From Actinacidiphila acididurans (GTDB taxonomy: Bacteria > Actinomycetota > Actinomycetes > Streptomycetales > Streptomycetaceae): a stretch of DNA of 64,000 nucleotides. The stretch is from NCBI RefSeq assembly GCF_016918855.1, contig NZ_JADKYB010000016.1, forward strand, positions 1 through 64,000, read 5' to 3'. Below the pieces are notes generated by a model. That model had not been told where the DNA came from. It saw only the letters and a program-made list of their open reading frames with translations, and did no database searches. Positions 51,749 to 60,727 of the stretch are shown in pieces (position 1 is the stretch's first letter; each line of letters opens with the position of its first letter). The position numbers and the translations under genes were made by a program.

Positions 51749-54390
51749 TGCTGCGCTCCTTCCGGAAGCCCTGCTTCGTGCTGTGTGGTGCCGTCGGCCG
51801 AGTCGGCGGCACTGTCGCGGTGCGCGCGTTCCACGGCTGCTTCGAACTCGTCGAGCTCGGACCTGACCGCCTCTGCGTCGACGGTCCGGGGTGCCTCGCG
51901 GCCTTCGCGCGCGGCGCCCTCGCCCACGGTGGTGTGCAGGGTCGCGCCGCGCACCCGCCGCCGCAGCGGGCGCGGCCCGTCGCCGTCCGGCCCGGCCTGC
52001 GCCGGGTGCGGCGTACTGGCCGCGGTATCCCGGGCGGACGTCCGGTGCGGCGGCAGGGGCTCCGGTTCCGCCCTGTGCGGCGCCGCGGGCGCGGCGCCGG
52101 CGGGCGGCTCGGGAGTGTCCGGGCGCTGCCGCTGCGGGACGCGCTGGGGCAGGGCGCCACTCTCGGGGCGCCGGTGCTCCTGCGTGCCGTCCTCGCCGCC
52201 GTCCTCGCCCTCGGGCCGCTCCTGCGCGGGGTCCTGCCCGTCCTGGCCGGCGGTGGCCGGGGCGGTGTTCCTGCGGGGCAGGGCGGGCAGCTCCGCCGGT
52301 GTGCCGGGGTCGCGGTCCGGGTCGGCGCCGGCGGGCGGGGCGGTGACCAGCGCGGCCCGGGTGTCGGCGTTGCGCGTGCCGGGGCCGAAGTTGTCGTACG
52401 CCGAGCCGGCCTCGGCGAAGGGGCTCATGAGCAGCAGCAGCGCCGAGGGGATCGTCACCCGGGCGGTGACGCCGCCGCCGGTGGTGCGGCTGAGGGTGAC
52501 CCGCACGCCCCACCGGCGGGCCAGGCTGCCGACCACGAACAGGCCGAGCACCTTGGTGGGCACCAGGTCCAGGCGTTCGCGGCGGATCAGCCGGGCGTTC
52601 TCCTCGGCGAGCCGTTCGGCGCTCATGCCCAGGCCGTGGTCGCGGATCTCGATCAACGCGCCGTCCGGGCCGGTGCGGAGCGTGACCTCGACGGGGCTGC
52701 GGGCCGGGGAGAAGGCGACCGCGTTCTCCAGCAGCTCGGCGAGCATCAGCGTCAGGTCGGCGATGATGTCCGGGGCCACCGTCACGTCGCCGTCGGCGCG
52801 CAGCGAGACCCGCTGGTAGCCCTCGATCTGGCCGAGCGCGGCGCGCACCACGTTGCTGAGCGCGGTGGGACCGCCGTCCAGGCCGGTCTCGCGGATGCCG
52901 GCCAGCAGCATCAGGCTGTCGGCGTTGCGCTGCAGGCGCACCGCGAGGTGGTCGATGCGGTAGAGGCGGTCGAGCCGGTCGGGGTCGGTCTCCTCGTGCT
53001 CGACGGCGTCGATCAGGGCGAGCTGCCGGGCGGTGAGGTTGCTGATCCGGCGGCCGACGTTGCCGAACATCTCCGCCACGTTGCGGCGGCTGAGCACCTG
53101 GCGTTCCAGCAGGGCGGCGGCGGTGCTCTGCACCCGGTTGAACGCCTGGGCCAGATCGCCGATCTCGTCGCGGGCCGACACGGGCACGTTGCGCAGCCGC
53201 AGCGGGCCGGCGTCGTCCGCGTCGTCGTCGGCGACCCGGGCCAGTTCCTGGCCGGCGACGTCGGCGACCTCGGTGGCGGCGCCGGTCAGCACGTGCACCG
53301 GGCGCACCACGGAGCGGCGTACCGCCACCGACAGCGCCAGCCAGCCGATGAACGCCAGGACGGCGACGGCGAGCAGCAGCGCGGCCCGCCACCAGGCACG
53401 GTTGGAGGCATTGTCGGCGCGGGTGGCGATCTGGTCGATCAGGTCACCGGTGAGCTTCAGCCGGTGCTGGGCCTGCGTCTGGTAGTCCGGGTAGGAGCGC
53501 AGCGCCTTGTCGAGCTCCATCTGCACCTGGTGGGGCGTGCCGGAGCCGAGGGCGCTGGGGTCGATCTGGAGTCCGGCGTACTGCAGCGCCAGGGAGTTCC
53601 ACACCGGGGTCTGCTCGATGCCGGCCAGTTCCTCGCTCTGCGCCTCGGTGGCGAACCGGCCGAAGCGGGCCGCCTGGTCGGTGTAGAGGCGGTCGTCGCC
53701 GACCGCGTTGACGAACTCGATCAGCGCGTTCGCGTCACCGGTCTGGGCGGAGAACACCGCGGTCTCGAAGGAGCTGTGCGCTGCCTCGGCGCGCAGCAGC
53801 GAGTCCAGCAGGGTGGCGGTGCGGGTGTCACCCATGGTACGGACCAGGTCCAGGCCGTCGATCAGGCCGTCGACCGCGGAGATGTACGCCGGGTCGATGT
53901 TGTCGGCCGGCAGGTAGCTCTGCTCCACGGTGGACCGCAGGCTGCCCCAGCCGTTGATCTCCTTGAGGATCTGCGCCTCGGCGTCCGGCAGCCGCGAGCC
54001 GAAGGTGTCGCGCACCTTGTCCACCTGGGTGTCGACCGCCTGCCGGGCCGCCAGGTAGGGGGCCAGGGACGGGCGCCGCCCGTCGGTGGCCGCCTCGTAG
54101 TGCACGGACAGCAGCAGCGCCTGCTGGTGCTCGGTCTGCACGCGGTCCACCAGTTCGGCGACCTGCCGGCTGTCGCGGACCAGGCGGGCCGCGGAGCCGG
54201 CCGTCCTGGCCTGGCCGACCAGTCCGCTGATGACATAGGCCAGCAGCAGGCCGACCACTACCAGGGGTACGCCCACCAGCACGTTCAGCTTGCGACGGAA
54301 CGGCCACCGGTCGGCGAACGCCTGCTCGCCACCCCGTCCGGGCGGCACCGGGCGCGGCCGCGCCGGCCCGTCCACCTCGTCCACGGACAC
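51745..54390 (-). CDS. cvnA: CvnA-type nitrate-sensor-like histidine kinase
   Basis: 881 residues from GTG 54390, which has a strong AGGAGG seven bases upstream. Helix 1 (LNVLVGVPLVVVGLLLAYVISGLVG) precedes a ~290-residue extracellular NIT-like helical sensor. Helix 2 (WWRAALLLAVAVLAFIGWLALSVAV), a HAMP segment (RRSVVRPVHVLTGAATEVAD), and an atypical kinase core follow: LTARQLALIDAVEHEETDPDRLDRLYRIDHLAVRLQRNADSLMLLAG and ATP-binding LAELLENAVAFSP, DHGLGMSAERL. The last ~200 residues are a Pro/Arg-rich disordered tail. It is the sensor of the conservon; no response regulator is adjacent, as is usual. Confidence 0.92.
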   Translation of the reverse strand: MSVDEVDGPARPRPVPPGRGGEQAFADRWPFRRKLNVLVGVPLVVVGLLLAYVISGLVGQARTAGSAARLVRDSRQVAELVDRVQTEHQQALLLSVHYEAATDGRRPSLAPYLAARQAVDTQVDKVRDTFGSRLPDAEAQILKEINGWGSLRSTVEQSYLPADNIDPAYISAVDGLIDGLDLVRTMGDTRTATLLDSLLRAEAAHSSFETAVFSAQTGDANALIEFVNAVGDDRLYTDQAARFGRFATEAQSEELAGIEQTPVWNSLALQYAGLQIDPSALGSGTPHQVQMELDKALRSYPDYQTQAQHRLKLTGDLIDQIATRADNASNRAWWRAALLLAVAVLAFIGWLALSVAVRRSVVRPVHVLTGAATEVADVAGQELARVADDDADDAGPLRLRNVPVSARDEIGDLAQAFNRVQSTAAALLERQVLSRRNVAEMFGNVGRRISNLTARQLALIDAVEHEETDPDRLDRLYRIDHLAVRLQRNADSLMLLAGIRETGLDGGPTALSNVVRAALGQIEGYQRVSLRADGDVTVAPDIIADLTLMLAELLENAVAFSPARSPVEVTLRTGPDGALIEIRDHGLGMSAERLAEENARLIRRERLDLVPTKVLGLFVVGSLARRWGVRVTLSRTTGGGVTARVTIPSALLLLMSPFAEAGSAYDNFGPGTRNADTRAALVTAPPAGADPDRDPGTPAELPALPRRNTAPATAGQDGQDPAQERPEGEDGGEDGTQEHRRPESGALPQRVPQRQRPDTPEPPAGAAPAAPHRAEPEPLPPHRTSARDTAASTPHPAQAGPDGDGPRPLRRRVRGATLHTTVGEGAAREGREAPRTVDAEAVRSELDEFEAAVERAHRDSAADSADGTTQHEAGLPEGAQQ

Positions 54391-54847
54391 CCCAAGCCCT
54401 CCTGCGTGATGACCCTTGGATACCAGGCACGCCGTCCCGGTGGTCGCGTGGGGGGGCGACCACGGGCCGGGGACCGGTCGGTTGTCGTTGGACGACGGCG
54501 CCGACGCATCGGGGCGGCGCCGCATCCGATTCCGGCCGGTTCCGGACGGAACGTACGGGAAAGCGGAAAAGAAGCCTCGCCGTCTGCCGATCACCGGGCC
54601 AACGGGTCGGAGACTACCGCCTCTTGGTAACCGGCAACGACCCCCTCATCAAACATGTGTGGCAAATCCCCTGCCGTCCATGCCCGGTGCACCGCGGCGC
54701 GGCATCGATGCCAATCGGTGACCAGAACGTTCTTGACGGGTACGGAACCGGCTGGATTGGATCTCTTAATTGACGCGCGCTGCAAAGACGCACACCGCGA
54801 AACCGTCCGATCATCCAGTCAATCCTGCGAGCCCGGAAGCGGTAACC
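54391..54847. other. divergent intergenic region, cvnA / binding-protein gene
   Basis: About 457 bases holding the promoters of both units. Near the plus-strand gene there is a palindrome AGAACGTTCT (54724-54733) touching a TTGACG hexamer (54733-54738), a plausible operator/-35 pair. No gene is convincing here. Confidence 0.4.
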
Positions 54848-55816
54848 GTGACTTCTCCCGTGAAGAGCACCTGGTCCAGCCCGATGCACCTTCGTCTGGC
54901 CGCCGTGGCGGCCGTTGCCGCCGTCACGGCGCCCCTGCTGGCGGGCTGTTCCTCGTCCTCCTCCGACAAGAACAAGGACCCGCTGGCCGGTTCCAAGCCG
55001 AGCGGCAACACTGTCGTCGTCGGCTCGAACAACTTCGCCGAGAGCATTCTCATCGCCGACATCTACGGTGAGGCGCTGAAGGCCAAGGGCGTCAAGGTCA
55101 CCTACAAGCCGAACATCGGCAGCCGCGAGACCACCTACGGTCTGCTGAAGAACGGCTCGGTGACCGTACTGCCCGAGTACAACGGCGCCCTGCTGGCCTA
55201 CCTGGACGCCAAGGCCACGCCGACCACCATGGACGCCACCGACCAGGCGATCAGCGCCAAGCTCGACCCGAAGCTGACCTTGCTCAATCCCGCGCCGGCG
55301 CAGGACAAGGACTCGCTGACGGTCAACGCGAGCACCGCCCAGAAGTACGGTCTGACCGCGAACTCCACCATCGCCGACCTGGCCGCGCACGGCTCGGACA
55401 TCGTGATCGGCGCCTCGCCGGAGTTCCAGACCCGGCAGCAGGGCCTGGTGGGCCTGAAGTCCGTCTACAGCCTGACGCCGAAGTCGTTCAAGGCGCTGGA
55501 CGCCGGCGGCCCGCTCACCGAGGCGGCGCTGAAGAACAACAACGTGCAGGCGGCCGACATCTTCACCACGGACCCGACCATCTCCAAGGAGAAGTTCGTG
55601 GTCCTGCAGGACCCGAAGAACCTGTTCGGCTTCGAGAACGTGGTGCCGGTGGTCTACAAGTCGGGCCTGTCGCGCCCCGGCATAGACGCGCTCAACGCGG
55701 TGTCCGCCAAGCTCGACACGACCGCGCTGCTGAACATGGACACCCAGGTGCAGAGCGACAACAAGGACCCGCTGGCGGTCGCCAAGTCCTGGCTGTCCTC
55801 GGTCGGCCTGGGCTGA
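54848..55816 (+). CDS. opuCC: OpuCC-like betaine-binding lipoprotein
   Basis: 322 residues from GTG 54848 (GGAAG eight bases upstream). Lipoprotein signal with lipobox LLAGC (Cys about residue 34). OpuAC/ProX-like fold: TVVVGSNNFAESILIADIYGEALKAKGVKVTYKPNIGSRETTYGLLKNGSVTVLPEYNGALLAYL, and AADIFTTDPTISKEKFVVLQDPKNLFGFENVVPVVYK. It is the missing receptor for the opuCA-CB-CD unit upstream, from which it is separated by the conservon. The next gene starts 49 bp downstream, so the two are probably cotranscribed. Confidence 0.9.
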   Translation: MTSPVKSTWSSPMHLRLAAVAAVAAVTAPLLAGCSSSSSDKNKDPLAGSKPSGNTVVVGSNNFAESILIADIYGEALKAKGVKVTYKPNIGSRETTYGLLKNGSVTVLPEYNGALLAYLDAKATPTTMDATDQAISAKLDPKLTLLNPAPAQDKDSLTVNASTAQKYGLTANSTIADLAAHGSDIVIGASPEFQTRQQGLVGLKSVYSLTPKSFKALDAGGPLTEAALKNNNVQAADIFTTDPTISKEKFVVLQDPKNLFGFENVVPVVYKSGLSRPGIDALNAVSAKLDTTALLNMDTQVQSDNKDPLAVAKSWLSSVGLG

Positions 55817-55864
55817 CGCCCCCGCCCGGCCGGCCGCACCGCACGACAGGCATCCACCAGGACC

Positions 55865-57391
55865 ATGGACGCCACCGGAGTCCCGCCGCAGCGCGGCACG
55901 ACGGCCACCTCCCCCGCGGAGGGGGCCGTCGTGGTGCTGGACGGCTCCGGCCTGGACCCGGGTGCGGTGGCCCGGCTGGCCGACCGGGAGGCGCGGCCGC
56001 GGGTGCTGCCCGCGGCGCTGGCCCGCGCCGAGCGTTCCTGGCACACCGCACGGCGGCTCGCGGCCACCGGGCGGATCTACGGGCGGGACACCGGGGTCGG
56101 CGCCAACCGGATGGTGTTCGTCAGCGATGAGGACCGGGCCGGCCAGGACCTGCGGCTGCTGCGCAGCCACGCCGGCGGGATCGGCGCGATGCTGCCGGCC
56201 CGGCAGGCGCGGGCCATGCTCGCGGTGCGCGCCAACCAGTTGCTGGCCGGCGGCTCCGGCGCCCAGCCGGTGATCGTCGAGGCGCTGGTGGCTGCGCTGC
56301 GGTTGGGCGTGCACCCGGCGGTGCACGAATTCGGCGCGGTGGGTACCGGTGACCTGACCGCGCTGGCCGAGACCGGGCTGACCCTGATCGGCGAGCACCC
56401 GTGGCTGTACGGCGAGGGGTCCGCGCCCGGCGTGGTGCCGCCGCCGGTGGCGCTGGAGCCGGGCGACGGGCTGGCCCTGATGAGCAGCAACGCCCTCACC
56501 CTCGGCCAGGCCGCCCTGGTCTGCCACGACATCGACGTCCTGCTGCGCGCCGCGCACGTGGTCGCGGCCCTGTCGCTGGCCGCGGTCTCCGGCTCGCTGG
56601 AGGCGTACGCGGCCCCGGTGCACGCGCTGCGGCCCTACCCGGGGTCGCTGCGCGCGGCGGCCGAGGTGCGCCGGCTGCTCGGGGTGCCGGACCGGCCGCA
56701 GTCCGCGGGCCGGCGGATCCAGGACCCGTACGGCTTCCGGGCCTTCCCGCAGGTGCACGGCCCGGCGCTGGAGGCGGTCGAGGCACTGCGCCGGATCGTG
56801 GCGGTGGAGGTCAACTGCCCCTCGGAGAATCCGCTGATCAGCGAGGACGGCCCGAACGGGCAGCCGGCGGTCTACCACCACGGCGGGTTCTTCGCCGCCC
56901 CGCTGGGCCTGGCCCTGGACCACCTGTGCCTGGCGCTGCTGCAGACCGGGCGGCTGTCGGCGGCGCGCATCGCGCACCTGGGCGACCCGGACATCACCGG
57001 GCTGCGGCCGTTCCTGGCCGGGGGCCCGGCGGCCAGTTCCGGGATGATGATCCTGGAGTACAGCGCCAATTCGGCGCTGGCGGAGCTGCGGGCCAGCGCC
57101 GACCCCGCCTCGGCCGGGCACGCCGTACTCTCCCGGGGCCTGGAGGAGGCGGCGAGTTTCGCCTCGCAGGCGGTACGGCAGGCACAGCGCGCGGTCGACT
57201 CCTACCGGCTGGTGCTGGCGTGCGAGCTGACGGCCGCGGTGCGGGCGGTGCGCGCGCTGCCGGGCCCGTGGCCGGCCGCCCCGGCGTTCGCGGTCCTGGG
57301 CGCCGACCTGCCGGACGACGTCGAGGACCGCCCACTGACACCCGACGTGACGGCCGCGGCGGCCCTGCTGCCGGATCTGGCCGGTCTGTAG
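55865..57391 (+). CDS. aromatic-amino-acid-lyase-fold protein lacking the MIO triad
   Basis: 508 residues from ATG 55865. The fold of histidine/phenylalanine ammonia-lyases is clear: IYGRDTGVGANRM (Tyr72 like HAL Tyr53), SHAGGIGAMLPARQARAMLAVRANQLLAGGSG, QDPYGFRAFPQVHGP (like QDPYSLRCQPQVMG), NCPSENPLISEDG and HHGGFFAAPLGLALD. The loop that normally reads GSVGASGDLAPLA is GAVGTGDLTALA (residues 157-168): one residue shorter, with no Ala-Ser-Gly to cyclise, and LNGTQ is replaced by MSSNALT. The usual MIO electrophile therefore cannot form. Ergothionase, which removes trimethylamine from ergothioneine, is a known MIO-less member. The betaine-type receptor just upstream makes a betaine substrate attractive. 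Confidence 0.85.
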   Translation: MDATGVPPQRGTTATSPAEGAVVVLDGSGLDPGAVARLADREARPRVLPAALARAERSWHTARRLAATGRIYGRDTGVGANRMVFVSDEDRAGQDLRLLRSHAGGIGAMLPARQARAMLAVRANQLLAGGSGAQPVIVEALVAALRLGVHPAVHEFGAVGTGDLTALAETGLTLIGEHPWLYGEGSAPGVVPPPVALEPGDGLALMSSNALTLGQAALVCHDIDVLLRAAHVVAALSLAAVSGSLEAYAAPVHALRPYPGSLRAAAEVRRLLGVPDRPQSAGRRIQDPYGFRAFPQVHGPALEAVEALRRIVAVEVNCPSENPLISEDGPNGQPAVYHHGGFFAAPLGLALDHLCLALLQTGRLSAARIAHLGDPDITGLRPFLAGGPAASSGMMILEYSANSALAELRASADPASAGHAVLSRGLEEAASFASQAVRQAQRAVDSYRLVLACELTAAVRAVRALPGPWPAAPAFAVLGADLPDDVEDRPLTPDVTAAAALLPDLAGL

Positions 57392-57429
57392 GGCGCCGCG
57401 GCCGCCCGCGGGTCGGGGCGTGCCGGAAC

Positions 57430-58845
57430 TCAGCTTGCGGTGCAGCTCAGGGTGGGGGTGCCGTTGCTGCCGCTGTAGGTGCCCTGGAAGCCGAAGTGGG
57501 TGGCCGCCGAGGGCGCCAGTGCCCCGTTCCAGTCCAGGCTCGAGGCCGTCACCGACGCGCCGGACTGGGTGACGTTGGCGTTCCAGGAGTTGGTGACGTG
57601 CTGGTTGCCGCCGTACGTCCAGGTGACCTTCCAGCCGTGGGTGGCGGCCGTACCGGTGTTGGTGACCGTGACGTCGGCGGTGAAGCCGTTGCCCCAGTCG
57701 TTGGTGTTGCTGTACGTGGCGGTGCAGCCGTTGCCGCCCCCGTTGCCGGGGCCGGAGCCGGTGGTGGCCGTGACCGCCGCCGAGGCCGCCGAGACGTTGC
57801 CGGCCGCGTCGCGTGCCTTGACGGTGTAGGTGTACGCCGTCGAGGCGCTCAGCCCGGAGTCGGTGAACGAGGTGCCGGCCGTGGACCCGGCCAGGGTGCC
57901 GCCGCGGTAGACGTCGTAACCGGTGACGCCGACGTTGTCGGTGGCGGCCGGCCAGCTCAGCGAGACCGAGCTCGCGGTGGTGCCGGTGACGGTCGGCGTG
58001 CCGGGCGCGGTGGGCGCCTGGGTGTCGCCGCCGCCGGTGCTGCCGGTGCTCGCGCTGAAGGAGAACGAACTGGTGGCCAGGCCCTGACCGCCCTGCCAGA
58101 TCTCGAAGCCGGCCTCGGCGTCGATCAGGTAGTGCGCGGAGTTGACCGAGCCGCGGCTGACCGCGTCGTCGATCAGCGCCTTGACGTCGAGGTTGTTGAA
58201 CGAGGTGCCGCCGCCCTGGAGGACGTAGGAGATGATCTTCCAGGAGGTCTGCTGGCCGGTCCACACGTCCCAGGAGTGCCCGGCCGCCGAGGAGGTGCCG
58301 GTCTTCCCGCCGAACGGCTGCACGCCGCCGCGCGAGTTGAGCCAGATCATGATCTCGGTGCCGTCGGGCTGGCCCTTCGTGGTGGGCGTGGAGTTGATCC
58401 ACAGGTCGTACGCGACGTCGTACGCCCCGGAGGCGGGCTGCACGGTGCTCCAGGAGCTGACCGCGCTGCCCAGCTTGGAGACCTGGATGGGCAGGCCGCT
58501 GTTGGGGGTGCAGTTGCCCCAGTGGCAGCCCTTGAAGATCGACGGATACGTGGCCGGCGCGCCGCTGGTGCCCAGGCCGAAGTTGGCGGTGTCCACGGAC
58601 CACGCGGTGCCGCCGGAGTACGTCAGGCACTGCTGGGCCGTGGAGTTCCACTCGTTGGCCTGGATGGTGTAGTCGCCGGCCGCGATGGTGCCCTGCGGGT
58701 CGCAGGTCCTGACATCGGCGGCGTGGGCGGGCTGGAGCCCGGCGACCGGCAGCAGCAGGGCCGCGGCGGCGGCCAGGGCCGCCGCGGCCGCGCGCGGCCG
58801 CAGCCGTGGCAGACGAAGTCGGGTGCGGGTGAGGAGGCGTGTCAC
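57430..58845 (-). CDS. secreted GH12 endoglucanase with Fn3 and CBM2
   Basis: 471 residues from GTG 58845. A signal peptide ends at AHA (about residue 43). The GH12 domain spans about 45-265, with catalytic glutamates in DGTEIMIWLNSRGG (nucleophile) and AEAGFEIWQGGQG (acid/base). A Gly/Thr linker, an Fn3 domain (about 275-365: QAPTAPGTPTVTGTTASSVSLSW) and a C-terminal CBM2 cellulose-binding domain (CTATYSNTNDWGNGFTADVTVTNTG, GWKVTWTYGGNQ, ending LSCTAS) follow. It hydrolyses beta-1,4-glucan outside the cell. A perfect CebR-type operator lies 50 bp upstream, so induction by cello-oligosaccharides is expected. Confidence 0.95.
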   Translation of the reverse strand: MTRLLTRTRLRLPRLRPRAAAAALAAAAALLLPVAGLQPAHAADVRTCDPQGTIAAGDYTIQANEWNSTAQQCLTYSGGTAWSVDTANFGLGTSGAPATYPSIFKGCHWGNCTPNSGLPIQVSKLGSAVSSWSTVQPASGAYDVAYDLWINSTPTTKGQPDGTEIMIWLNSRGGVQPFGGKTGTSSAAGHSWDVWTGQQTSWKIISYVLQGGGTSFNNLDVKALIDDAVSRGSVNSAHYLIDAEAGFEIWQGGQGLATSSFSFSASTGSTGGGDTQAPTAPGTPTVTGTTASSVSLSWPAATDNVGVTGYDVYRGGTLAGSTAGTSFTDSGLSASTAYTYTVKARDAAGNVSAASAAVTATTGSGPGNGGGNGCTATYSNTNDWGNGFTADVTVTNTGTAATHGWKVTWTYGGNQHVTNSWNANVTQSGASVTASSLDWNGALAPSAATHFGFQGTYSGSNGTPTLSCTAS

Positions 58846-58895
58846 GGGGATGGTCCCTTCACCGTCGTGTGGGGGGATGGGGCCGCGGGCGAGCT

Positions 58896-58909
58896 TGGGA
58901 GCGCTCCCA
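58896..58909. promoter_or_regulatory. CebR-type operator
   Basis: TGGGAGCGCTCCCA, a perfect match to the known Streptomyces CebR box, placed 50 bp before the GH12 cellulase start. It indicates repression lifted by cellobiose-type sugars. Confidence 0.85.
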
Positions 58910-59025
58910 CGACACATGAAGCCAGCCCGGCTCCGGGGCCGTCAAGAGTGTGTTGCACGTTCAAGACCTGAACGGAGGGGCGAGCGTGCGCAGTGGGCCG
59001 GCCACCCGGGCATTTACGGCCCTGG

Positions 59026-59405
59026 GCCGTGGGGCGTAGGCGTGGACGAAGGCGCGGGCGCGCGCAGTCGGCCACCGGACGGGGGCCGCCGGGCCCGTCC
59101 GAGCCGTCACAGCCCTGGCCCTGGGGCCGTGGGGCGTGGACGAAGACGCGGGCACGGGCAGTCGGCCACCGGACGGGGGCCGCCGGGCCCGTCCGGGCCG
59201 TCACAGCCCTGGCCCTGGGCGTCAGGCGTGGACGAAGACGCGGGCACGGGCAGCCGGCCACCCGAACGAGGGGCCACCGGGCCCGTCCGGGCCGTCACAG
59301 CCCTGGCCCTGGGCGTCAGGCGTGGACGAAGACGCGGGCACGGGCAGCCGGCCACCCGAACGAGGGGCCACCGGGCCCGTCCCGGCCGTCACAGCCCTCG
59401 GCCGT
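59026..59405. repeat. 94-bp tandem repeat (minisatellite), about four units
   Basis: Units share GCGTGGACGAAGACGCGGGC and GGGCCCGTCCGGGCCGTCAC; the last two full units (59217 and 59311) are almost identical and offset by exactly 94 bp. The first is diverged. 94 is not divisible by three, so the repeat is not coding. It fills the gap between the cellulase gene and the MEDS/HATPase gene. Confidence 0.85.
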
Positions 59406-59549
59406 GAGCTGGGGCGCCGTGGAGCGTGGACCACGGGCCCGTCAGCCGTCAGCGATCGGTCGGCCCTCGGGGCTCCGGGCGTCAGGGCCGGGAGCCATCG
59501 GCCCTCAGGGCGCGGGGCGTCAGGGCCGGTGCGTCAGGACGCAGCGCCG
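59406..59549. other. GC-rich intergenic remainder
   Basis: Short GCGTCAGGGCCGG-type direct repeats (near 59477 and 59517) continue the repetitive character. No gene or clear terminator was seen. Confidence 0.4.
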
Positions 59550-60551
59550 TCAGGTTGCGTCGGCCGGTGCGAGGTGGCAGCGGATCACGGTGCCGGCCGG
59601 GCCGGTGTGGACGCGCACCAGGTCGGCGAGGCGGTGGACCATGAGCAGGCCACGGCCGCCGGGGCGCCCCGGCACCGGGACGTGCCGGCCGGCCAGCGGG
59701 TCCTCGATCAGGCCGGCGTCCCGCACCTCGCACACCACCTCGCCGTCCGCGGCCCACACCCGGATCTCGCCGGAGCCGCCGCCGTGCCGCACGCTGTTGG
59801 TGGTCAGCTCGGCCGCCGCGAGCGCCAGGTCGTCCAGCCGCGCGCCGGCCAGTCCGAGGCCGGCCGCGACCTTCACCGCGAACTGCCGGGCGGCACGCAG
59901 CCGCCCGGTGTCGAAGGCGAAGGCGGCGGCGTGCCCGGGCTCGGGCAGCGGGGTGTTGTGCGCGGCCACCGCCCGCTCGGGGGCGTAGCCGGGGCTGACC
60001 TGCTCCCGGCCGCCCTCGATGACCACCGGGTGGGTGGCCCGCGCGTCGGCCAGCGCCGGCGGGGCCAGGCCCTCGGCGTCGTACGGACACAGGATGGTGG
60101 CCGCCCGGCCGGCGAAGGCCGCGTTGATCAGCGCCTCGTGCTGGACGCAGGCCGGGTACTCCAGCGCGGTGCGGCCGGGCCAGACCGGCTCGCCGATGAT
60201 CCGCACCGGCCCGGGGCGGTGCGCGTCGTAGAAGGCGCGCAGCACCCCGGGGATGATCCGGCCGGGGTTGCGCCCGGCCTGCGACATGTCGGTGAAGTGG
60301 ACCTCCCGCCCCTGCTCGCCCAGCGCGTCGCGCAGCAGCGCCAGCCGCGGCGTGGGCACCGCCACGGCGACCGGCTCACCGGCGGCCAGGCCGTCCCGGA
60401 CGAAGCCGAGCGTGGCGTCCAGGTATTCGGCCTCGCCGCGGTAGAAGAGCGCGGGGTGGGCGAAAGCCCGGTCGTGCGGAACGGTTTCGGGGAGGCGTGT
60501 GTCAGGCGTTGTCGGGTGCGCATCCGCGCACTGCCCTTCCGCGGCCTCCAC
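59550..60551 (-). CDS. MEDS-domain/HATPase anti-sigma-type regulator
   Basis: 333 residues from GTG 60551. Residues ~30-195 form a MEDS-type sensor domain (HPALFYRGEAEYLDATLGFVRDGLAAGEPVAVAVPTPRLALLRDAL, FTDMSQAGRNPGRIIPGVLRAFYDAH, GEPVWPGRTALEYPACVQHEALINAAF, ILCPYDAEGL). Residues ~220-330 form an RsbW/SpoIIAB-like ATPase (AELTTNSVRHGGGSGEIRVW, VCEVRDAGLIEDPL, GRGLLMVHRLADLVRV). Such proteins act as anti-sigma factors or switch kinases in general-stress regulation. It lies near a sigma-B-type promoter and stress-type genes but is a separate unit. Confidence 0.88.
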   Translation of the reverse strand: MEAAEGQCADAHPTTPDTRLPETVPHDRAFAHPALFYRGEAEYLDATLGFVRDGLAAGEPVAVAVPTPRLALLRDALGEQGREVHFTDMSQAGRNPGRIIPGVLRAFYDAHRPGPVRIIGEPVWPGRTALEYPACVQHEALINAAFAGRAATILCPYDAEGLAPPALADARATHPVVIEGGREQVSPGYAPERAVAAHNTPLPEPGHAAAFAFDTGRLRAARQFAVKVAAGLGLAGARLDDLALAAAELTTNSVRHGGGSGEIRVWAADGEVVCEVRDAGLIEDPLAGRHVPVPGRPGGRGLLMVHRLADLVRVHTGPAGTVIRCHLAPADAT

Positions 60552-60727
60552 TCCGTGTCCCCTCTCGTGTTCCCCGGTCCGCCGCCCGCCGCGTCCCCGC
60601 AGGGACGCCGGGGCACATCACCGATCGGTCCAGTATGCGCCCGCCGCCGACGGCCCTCCCGGAGGGCCCCCGCCGAGCCGCCGAGCTGCCGGCCTCGGGG
60701 ACCCGGCGACGTGGCCGGCAGCCGGCC

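Noticed and set aside
59107..59434. Short open frames within the 94-bp repeats (PRLRPRLTPRARAVTARTG-type peptides)
   Set aside because: The repeat period is not divisible by three, so the frame shifts between units and the peptides are not conserved as proteins.
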